Position numbers and translations under genes: made by a program. A stretch of DNA of 15,362 nucleotides from Draconibacterium sp. (GTDB lineage Bacteria; Bacteroidota; Bacteroidia; Bacteroidales; Prolixibacteraceae), in the NCBI GenBank assembly GCA_027011835.1, contig JALUZN010000532.1, positions 1 to 15,362 of the forward strand. The letters run 5' to 3'. Positions 7,317 through 12,875 of the stretch are shown here, piece by piece (the first letter of the stretch is position 1; each line of letters opens with the position of its first letter). The notes under the pieces are model-generated. The model did not search any database and was not told the DNA's origin. It saw only the letters and a program-made list of their open reading frames with translations.

Positions 7317-7347
7317 AATTGCAACAAGCCTCTTATGTGTTGCAATT
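7317..7347 (-). promoter_or_regulatory. Nine-base inverted repeat between the M23-like and DUF1961 genes
   Basis: AATTGCAAC (7317-7325) and GTTGCAATT (7339-7347) form a perfect inverted repeat around a 13-base loop, 43 bases past the M23-like stop. On the minus strand the stem is followed only by ACT and AT-rich DNA, a weak U-tract. It could be a leaky terminator or attenuator lowering DUF1961 expression, or an mRNA 3'-end stabiliser. Nearby (about 7285-7300) is a short GCnGCAAA-type tandem. Confidence 0.35.
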
Positions 7348-7389
7348 CTCTGTTTATGATGTTTTTATGAAAATCCACCAAACTATCGT

Positions 7390-8760
7390 TTAATAAACTC
7401 GTTGAAAAACAATTTCTTTAATGCCGGCCACCGTTTTGTTTTTCTCATCGACAAAAATACGAACCGTAAGTTTTCCGTCGCGGACTTTTACTACTTTCTC
7501 TGCAGTCCATTTATACTCGCCTGATTTTAACGAATATGTTGCTGCAACAACGTTTTCGAATTGAACTTTCTGCCACGATTTCAGTTCTGAATCGCCAACT
7601 TCGGCACGAATACGGTAAACGCCGTTTTTAACATTTATCTCGAAATCAAAATAATTTTTAGGATTTGTACATTCGGCCGGTTCATTTATAAAAAGCATTT
7701 TTCGCACTCGTGCATTTCCTTCATCACCGTTGGCAACCCATTCCACCCTTCCGGCACAATTCCAATCGCCCAATATCCACCCTTTTCCCGAATAATCTTC
7801 AAAACCGATACAATTTTTTTTGTTTCCGTTTATCGAACGCTTTCTGCCAAAACTTATTTTTCCTTTGGTGTAAATCCGCTTGAAATCCAACGTATTTTTA
7901 AAATACAACCCAAACAGTTGCGGAAAACAGTTTACGACGTTAAAACAGGGCGAAGAGAATGCAGGAACGGTATCGGATTTCATAACCGAGAAATGCAGAT
8001 GCCCCCAGGTTTTATCGCCCCAGGCAGTTCCAATGGGTTCGCCTCGAACCAATTTGTCGCCTTTTTTCACTTCAAGGCTTTTACCATAAATGTAGTTATA
8101 CATATAATAAATATTGGGCTGCGAATCGCTTTTTAAAAGCACACGCACTGCCGGACTCATTTTATCTTTTTCACTCTCCTCAACCCAAACCACCGAACTG
8201 TTCTCGAGTGCCACAATCCAATGTTTTGGCAATCCTCTAACACTGTGCAAATCGAAATCCATTCCATCGTTCGATATTGCATTCCCCTCCTCATCGTGCA
8301 AATATGCAAACAGCGTACTGTTCTCCTCAACACTCCATAAAAAACCATCGTTAAAACTTATCGGGAAATAAAACCGGTTTGGGTCTAATAGTGGTTTTAA
8401 CGCTTCGGAAAGACAAACGAGGACATCTTTTTTTAACAGCCCGTGAACATTGCTGTCGACGGTTAATGCTTTAACATTTTTATTATCGGCAACAAAAATT
8501 CGTATCCCACCAACTATTTTGGGTAATGTGTGCCGGCTCACTTTTAGCCAAACCGTATCGGCACCAATTTTAAACAGATTGTAGCAAGTTTTCTGACGAA
8601 GCAATTGAACAGTACAATTTTGGAAAGTGACTGTTTCGCCAACATTTAAACTGAAATACGAACCGTTTCCCCAGCTAAAATCGGGTTCGGTTTGTGCGCT
8701 TGTATTGTTATGAAAATAAATACCAATTAATACAACCGATATGAAAACTATGTATTTCAA
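7390..8760 (-). CDS. Exported degenerate M23-like protein with C-terminal putative carbohydrate-binding module
   Basis: The 456-residue protein has a signal peptide (about 1-23, ending TSAQ). An M23/LytM-like domain lies at about 130-262. NDGMD (164-168) aligns with the family HxGxD and keeps Asp168, but Asn replaces the zinc-ligand His. YMYNYI has Asn222 where YxH is expected. WGHLHF keeps H254 and H256. With two His positions lost, peptidase activity is doubtful and a binding role is plausible. From about 320 a beta-sandwich-like module (NGVYRIRAEVGDSE, VVKVRDGKLTVRIF) resembles carbohydrate-binding modules of rhamnogalacturonan esterases and lyases. The start is TTG at 8758-8760, overlapping the sulfatase TGA as TTGA; no ATG lies near the signal peptide, so coupled re-initiation is likely. 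Confidence 0.75.
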   Translation of the reverse strand: MKYIVFISVVLIGIYFHNNTSAQTEPDFSWGNGSYFSLNVGETVTFQNCTVQLLRQKTCYNLFKIGADTVWLKVSRHTLPKIVGGIRIFVADNKNVKALTVDSNVHGLLKKDVLVCLSEALKPLLDPNRFYFPISFNDGFLWSVEENSTLFAYLHDEEGNAISNDGMDFDLHSVRGLPKHWIVALENSSVVWVEESEKDKMSPAVRVLLKSDSQPNIYYMYNYIYGKSLEVKKGDKLVRGEPIGTAWGDKTWGHLHFSVMKSDTVPAFSSPCFNVVNCFPQLFGLYFKNTLDFKRIYTKGKISFGRKRSINGNKKNCIGFEDYSGKGWILGDWNCAGRVEWVANGDEGNARVRKMLFINEPAECTNPKNYFDFEINVKNGVYRIRAEVGDSELKSWQKVQFENVVAATYSLKSGEYKWTAEKVVKVRDGKLTVRIFVDEKNKTVAGIKEIVFQRVY

Positions 8761-10091
8761 TACGTTACATTAAAAGTTGTGTCGTTTAACGAAAATGCAA
8801 TTTCATTTTCTTTTTTATCGATAATTTTCTGAAAATGTTGCTTTATTTTTAGCTCCTGTTTGGTTGGATTTGTTAAAAGAGTTTGTTCTAAAGTATCGTT
8901 TACCGTATTATAAAAACGTCCATCGTGGTACAATTTATATTCACCGTTCATTACCCAGCGGTTATTTTTAAATTTGCCCCATCGCGGCGAATAATGAATA
9001 AAAACCTCATTCTGAGTTTCTGTGGTTTTTCCGGTTAACAATGGCAAAAAACTTTTCCCGTCGGTTGTATATTCTGTTGAATCAATTCCGGCAGCATCGC
9101 ACAACGCAGGCAAAAAATCGTCAAGCGAAACAAGTGCATTAATAACGGTATCTTTTTTAATTTTTTCGGGCCACGACACAAACATTGGCACGTGGTTCCC
9201 GGTATTTATCGATAATCCCTTTCCTCCGGTTACAACCCCATAATTTGTTTCCGTTACAATATTTTGATTTGTACCGTTGTCGGCAATAAAAATAAACAAC
9301 GTATTTTCCCAAACACCTTTCTCTTTTAACTTCGACTCGATTTGCCCCACAATTTTGTCGGTAAATGCTACCATATCGGCAAAATAAGTGGTGTCGTTTA
9401 TTTCCTGACGCCAGGGCTCGTTCCACTTCGGAGAATCGGGAGTTGGCACAAACGGATCGTGAACCAACACCATTGGATAGTAAACAAAAAAAGGATTCCC
9501 CGCTTTCCGGTCGATAAAATTGCAAACATAATCGGCAAAAATCTGTGGCCCGTAACTGTTTTCATTTCGTGGTAAATCTTTCCCATTCTGTGTAATTAAC
9601 GGGTCGCCATATCGTTCGCCATCTTTTCGCCAATGATTCAACTGCCACAAGCAATATTCGTCGAATCCAAAATGATGAGGACGATCTACATCCTGATTGT
9701 TAGGATTTCCTCTGTTTAATCCGTTTAACTGCCACTTTCCGGCAATACAAGTTTTGTATCCTGCGCGGTGCAACAAGTTTGCAAAAGTTTGCTGATTTGG
9801 ATTCAGATATCCAAAATCTTCATAATTTCGAAAGTTATATTTTCCGGTCATTATTTTTACCCGCGACGGTGTACACAAAGGCTGCGAATAACAGTGTTTA
9901 AACTGTGCCCCCTCTTTTCCCAGTTGGTCGATATTAGGAGTTCGATATTGGGTGCTCCCGTTAGCACCAATACATTCGTATCCCATATCGTCGGCCATAA
10001 TTAAAACAATATTAGGCTGTTTCATCTCATCTCTCGAACAAGAAAAGAGAATGGCAACCAAAAAAAATAAGAGGATATTCTTTTTAAACAT
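8757..10091 (-). CDS. S1-family sulfatase, predicted lipoprotein
   Basis: This enzyme is predicted to hydrolyse sulfate esters on a glycan. The 444 residues begin with a lipoprotein signal (MFKKNILLFFLVAILFSC, lipobox Cys18), so it should be membrane-anchored on the periplasmic or surface side. Sulfatase motifs are complete: PNIVLIMADDMG with metal-binding D34-D35; PLCTPSRVKIMTGK, in which Cys73 of C-x-P-S-R is the residue converted to formylglycine; HDPFVP; FIADNGTN with further metal ligands; and GGKG. The Cys-type active site needs a formylglycine-generating enzyme, or an anaerobic one, encoded elsewhere. The C-terminus has the usual subdomain (RWGKFKNNRWVMNGEYKLY). It starts four bases after the esterase stop and its TGA overlaps the TTG of the M23-like gene. 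The natural glycan cannot be read from sequence. Confidence 0.93.
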   Translation of the reverse strand: MFKKNILLFFLVAILFSCSRDEMKQPNIVLIMADDMGYECIGANGSTQYRTPNIDQLGKEGAQFKHCYSQPLCTPSRVKIMTGKYNFRNYEDFGYLNPNQQTFANLLHRAGYKTCIAGKWQLNGLNRGNPNNQDVDRPHHFGFDEYCLWQLNHWRKDGERYGDPLITQNGKDLPRNENSYGPQIFADYVCNFIDRKAGNPFFVYYPMVLVHDPFVPTPDSPKWNEPWRQEINDTTYFADMVAFTDKIVGQIESKLKEKGVWENTLFIFIADNGTNQNIVTETNYGVVTGGKGLSINTGNHVPMFVSWPEKIKKDTVINALVSLDDFLPALCDAAGIDSTEYTTDGKSFLPLLTGKTTETQNEVFIHYSPRWGKFKNNRWVMNGEYKLYHDGRFYNTVNDTLEQTLLTNPTKQELKIKQHFQKIIDKKENEIAFSLNDTTFNVTY

Positions 10092-10095
10092 TTTG

Positions 10096-10962
10096 TTACC
10101 TGTGAAATACTTCGGAAATATATTTTAATCCATCGGGCAGTCCGGTGCGCCAATACACCCAGCTATGTATTCCATCTCTCACTCTGTATTCGTGTTTAAT
10201 ACCCAAATCTTTCATTTTAAAATGAAGTTCAGAGTTTCCTCTTCCTAAAAAGTCGTCGTCGCCACAATCGAGATAATATCTGACCGATTTCAATTTATCG
10301 ATATCGACACTTTCTAAAAGATGAAGTGGATTGTTTGCCTTCCAATAATCATTCACTTTTCCTTCGGGTTTTTTATCGTAAAATATTTTCCCGAAATAAT
10401 GGTCGAATCCGGTGCTGTTCAAAACTTGCTCGTCGGTAACAATGCCTGCACTAAGTGCCACCACAGTTGAAAACATATCGGTATGATGCATTCCAATATT
10501 TAATGCGCCAAAACCACCCATCGACAAACCCGCAATTGCCCGGTATTCTTTTTTTGCACGCACGCGATATTCCTTCTCAATAAACGGAATAAATTCTTCA
10601 ATAAACATATCTTCCCACGGGTCGGAACCATCGTAGCTATTGCAGTACCAGGTAACTTTTCCGTTGGGCATAACAATTATACACTGCGCAATATCGCCAC
10701 TTGCAATTCCCTTATCGGCTATCCGGTCAACCTCGCCAAACTGTACCCAGCCGGTTTCGTCGTCGGAATAACCGTGTAACAAATATACAACCGGATAGCT
10801 TCTTTGCGATGAATCGTAACCGGGAGGCAAATAAATTGAATATTTAACCGGATTTTCAACCAGTTTGCTTGTAAACTCGAGCGACTCTAACACTTTGCCT
10901 GTTTGTGCGAAAGATGAAACTGAGCAAAGTATTGCAATAAAAAGTAAAAGATTTTTTCTCAT
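10096..10962 (-). CDS. Exported alpha/beta-hydrolase esterase (putative esterase/CE1 type)
   Basis: This is a predicted secreted serine esterase of the putative-esterase (esterase D/CE1) type, which removes acetyl, feruloyl or similar acyl groups from polysaccharides. From ATG 10962 the protein has 288 residues with a signal peptide (MRKNLLLFIAILCSVSSFAQ). Motifs are YSIYLPPGYD, YPVVYLLHGYSDDETGW (oxyanion region), GLSMGGFGALN with the nucleophile Ser, YLDCGDDDF with the probable acid, and GIHSWVYW with the catalytic His. A TTG at 10989 would add nine residues before the signal peptide and is unlikely. It is the first gene of the esterase-sulfatase-M23-like set, and four bases separate it from the sulfatase. 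The 121 bases upstream contain only a short hairpin (about 10985-11003) and no clear -7 box. Which acyl group it removes is unknown. Confidence 0.9.
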   Translation of the reverse strand: MRKNLLLFIAILCSVSSFAQTGKVLESLEFTSKLVENPVKYSIYLPPGYDSSQRSYPVVYLLHGYSDDETGWVQFGEVDRIADKGIASGDIAQCIIVMPNGKVTWYCNSYDGSDPWEDMFIEEFIPFIEKEYRVRAKKEYRAIAGLSMGGFGALNIGMHHTDMFSTVVALSAGIVTDEQVLNSTGFDHYFGKIFYDKKPEGKVNDYWKANNPLHLLESVDIDKLKSVRYYLDCGDDDFLGRGNSELHFKMKDLGIKHEYRVRDGIHSWVYWRTGLPDGLKYISEVFHR

Positions 10963-11083
10963 TATGGTAAAGTTTAAGTTTTGTGGCAACTCAATAAGTT
11001 GTCTGAAATTATAGTATTGTTCTCTTATTACGTTATAAAATTAACTCCACAATGTACAAACAAGAACGCATTCAGGAAAGATT

Positions 11084-11305
11084 TTATTCTTTATTCTGAA
11101 TTGTATTAACATAAAGATTTTCGACTTTTGCTCGTGCCCAAGGTGTACGGCGCAAAAATTTAAGGCTCGATTTTATGCTCGGATTTTTTCGAAAACAGTT
11201 TATTGGAATTATCTCACCCAGCTCGTCCCAGTCGTAATAACTAACCAAGTAAACCATAATGGCTTCGAGAGTTTTACCGTGTAGCGGATTATTAGGCTGT
11301 GTCAT
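11084..11305 (-). CDS. VF530-family small DNA-binding-like protein
   Basis: The 73-residue protein matches the VF530 family (DUF2132) along its whole length: NNPLHGKTLEAIMVYLV, YYDWDELGEIIPINCF, NPSIKSSLKFLRRTPWARAKVENLY. The Vibrio founding member has a solved compact helical fold and was suggested to bind DNA; the cellular role is not established. The protein is basic and lacks a signal peptide. It begins six bases after the stop of the M20 hydrolase gene, so it should be cotranscribed with it. No good terminator follows, so transcripts may run on toward the esterase gene. Confidence 0.9.
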   Translation of the reverse strand: MTQPNNPLHGKTLEAIMVYLVSYYDWDELGEIIPINCFRKNPSIKSSLKFLRRTPWARAKVENLYVNTIQNKE

Positions 11306-11311
11306 TTTCGT

Positions 11312-12358
11312 TTAAAGTTTTAATTCTTCGAGCAGTTTGATGTAAAGTTCGATACCTGCAAAAATCTCGGTTTTGTATATATACTCGTCGGCAGTGTGCG
11401 AACGTGCCGATTTCCCGGGGCCCATTTTTACCGACAGAAACGAGATAATAGCCTGATCGGAAGTTGTTGGCGACCCGTAAATTTTAATTCCTTTACTTTT
11501 TATGAGTTTTGCAAACGGATGATGAACCGAAATACCCGACGAATTCAAACGTACCGAGCGTGGTTTAACTTCCGACTGTAAAAGATTATCGAGAATTGCA
11601 GCTGCCTCTTTATTTAAATAATGCTCGTTGGTTCGAACGTCAACTACAAAATGGCAAACATCGGGAATTACATTGTGCTGCGTACCTGCCTCTATTTGTG
11701 TAACCGATATTTTTACATCGCCCAATACATCGGAGCTTTTTTCGAATTTAAAATTTTTAAGCTTTAAAATATCGTCCACTGCTTTACAAAGAGCATTTTC
11801 GCCCTCGTTACGCGCAGCATGCCCCGATTTTCCATGTGCATAACAGTCCAACACCAATAATCCTTTTTCGGCAATTGCCAACTCCATATTTGTGGGTTCG
11901 CCTATTATTGCAAAATCGATGGGTTTTATTTTGGGAAGAACAACCTCGAGACCTCGCCTTCCCGATATTTCCTCTTCGGCAGTTGCTGCAAAAACCAAAT
12001 TATAAGGCAAATTATCGCGCTCGTAAAAATGAATAAAAGTTGCCAGCAACGAAACAAGTGGTCCGCCGGCATCGTTGCTTCCCAGCCCGAAAAGTTTGTC
12101 GCCCTGTTCAACAGGTTCAAACGGATTTTTTGTATATCCTTTTGCCGGGCGCACCGTATCGATGTGCGAATCGAGTAAAATTGTTGGTTTTTCGGGGTTA
12201 AAGAACTTATTAAAAGCCCACGTATTACTCTCTTTTATACTAAACGGAATCTCCTCACTTCTTAGAAAATCACGCATTACCTCGGCTGCATTTGCCTCCT
12301 CTTTACTAAACGAAGGCGTTGAAATTAACCGTTTTAAAAGTTCGATGTATTTCTGCAT
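11312..12358 (-). CDS. M20-family metallo-amidohydrolase (ArgE/DapE-like)
   Basis: This is a cytosolic di-zinc hydrolase that removes an acyl group from an amino-acid derivative. The nearest functional match is the acetylornithine or N-acyl-citrulline deacetylase type of arginine biosynthesis. The 348 residues carry the family ligands in order: SHIDTVRP (H65, D67), GLGSNDAGGP (bridging D96), TAEEEISGRRG (E128/E129, general base and ligand), IGEPT (E154) and RSHTADEYI (H321). The dimerisation lid contains YAHGKSGHAARNEGENAL. The start is ATG 12358. In Bacteroidota such genes usually sit with arg genes; none is nearby and a VF530 gene follows, so the substrate is uncertain and I give no symbol. 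A possible -7 box (TACGTTTG, minus, 12425-12432) lies about 67 bases upstream. Confidence 0.88.
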   Translation of the reverse strand: MQKYIELLKRLISTPSFSKEEANAAEVMRDFLRSEEIPFSIKESNTWAFNKFFNPEKPTILLDSHIDTVRPAKGYTKNPFEPVEQGDKLFGLGSNDAGGPLVSLLATFIHFYERDNLPYNLVFAATAEEEISGRRGLEVVLPKIKPIDFAIIGEPTNMELAIAEKGLLVLDCYAHGKSGHAARNEGENALCKAVDDILKLKNFKFEKSSDVLGDVKISVTQIEAGTQHNVIPDVCHFVVDVRTNEHYLNKEAAAILDNLLQSEVKPRSVRLNSSGISVHHPFAKLIKSKGIKIYGSPTTSDQAIISFLSVKMGPGKSARSHTADEYIYKTEIFAGIELYIKLLEELKL

Positions 12359-12378
12359 AAATATGTTTTATTCGATTT

Positions 12379-12536
12379 TACAAAAGTGGGAAAAAATATG
12401 AAACAGTACGCTTTTATGTCGAGGCAAACGTATTCTTTTTTTCAATATTTATCTGTTTATGAATTATAGTCTACAAAAGTGGACAAACTACCGCATGCAA
12501 GTGTGCAACGAACCAATAATATGTAATATGCAAGTG
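12379..12536. repeat. Short direct and inverted repeats upstream of the M20 gene
   Basis: TACAAAAGTGG occurs at 12379-12389 and again at 12472-12482. The second copy sits inside the imperfect palindrome GTCTAC-AAAA-GTGGAC (12469-12484). ATGCAAGTG occurs at 12495-12503 and 12528-12536. A minus-strand TACGTTTG box (12425-12432) lies between the first pair. The arrangement could be an operator set for the M20 gene, but this is only spacing and symmetry. Of the rest of the 12359-12875 gap, 12540-12750 shows nothing I can interpret. Confidence 0.35.
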
Positions 12537-12755
12537 GATATATTAATCTTGCAACAAATTCTAAATACGGTTCTGTTTAACAAATTCATCAAGTAATTGT
12601 CACTTTTATTATAAAAATCTATTTTTCATATCCTTTAGCTTACAAAGACTCGTAAATAACTACAAAAAAACAACCATTTGAAATCTCCTGTGTTAATTTT
12701 TTCTCAATCTGGTGTCAAATAAATTTGCAAAGCAGAGACAATTCATTTTATAATT

Positions 12756-12763
12756 TAATTTTG
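12756..12763 (+). promoter_or_regulatory. Bacteroidota -7 promoter element for hppA
   Basis: TAATTTTG matches TAnnTTTG. No good -33 element is seen at 19-21 bases; the nearest TTTG (12724-12727) is 28 bases upstream. The predicted start near 12770 would give a leader of about 105 bases containing both hairpins described below. Confidence 0.45.
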
Positions 12764-12770
12764 CCCGAAC

Positions 12771-12819
12771 GAAAACAATTTCAAACCTAAAAGACAAAAC
12801 CTTAGTTCGAATTGTTTTC
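12771..12819 (+). promoter_or_regulatory. Long-range inverted repeat in the hppA leader
   Basis: GAAAACAATT (12771-12780) and AATTGTTTTC (12810-12819) are perfect ten-base arms around 29 bases. They begin about where the hppA transcript should start, so the pair would form a 5'-end stem-loop in the mRNA. No U-tract follows, so it is not a terminator. A role in mRNA stability or sensing is inference. Confidence 0.4.
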
Positions 12820-12845
12820 TATGTTTAAAAATCAAAAAATCAACC

Positions 12846-12861
12846 TGTAACTTCGGTTACA
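12846..12861 (+). promoter_or_regulatory. UUCG tetraloop hairpin just before the hppA start
   Basis: TGTAAC (12846-12851), TTCG (12852-12855) and GTTACA (12856-12861) form a six-pair stem with a classic C(UUCG)G loop, which is exceptionally stable. It ends 14 bases before ATG 12876, close to where the ribosome binds. No U-run follows. Confidence 0.5.
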
Positions 12862-12875
12862 TAAATTATCTTATT

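Noticed and set aside
10963..10989. TTG start adding nine residues to the esterase
   Set aside because: ATG 10962 begins a canonical signal peptide; the extra residues disrupt it.
12846..12861. UUCG hairpin as a rho-independent terminator
   Set aside because: No U-run follows and it lies immediately before the hppA start codon.
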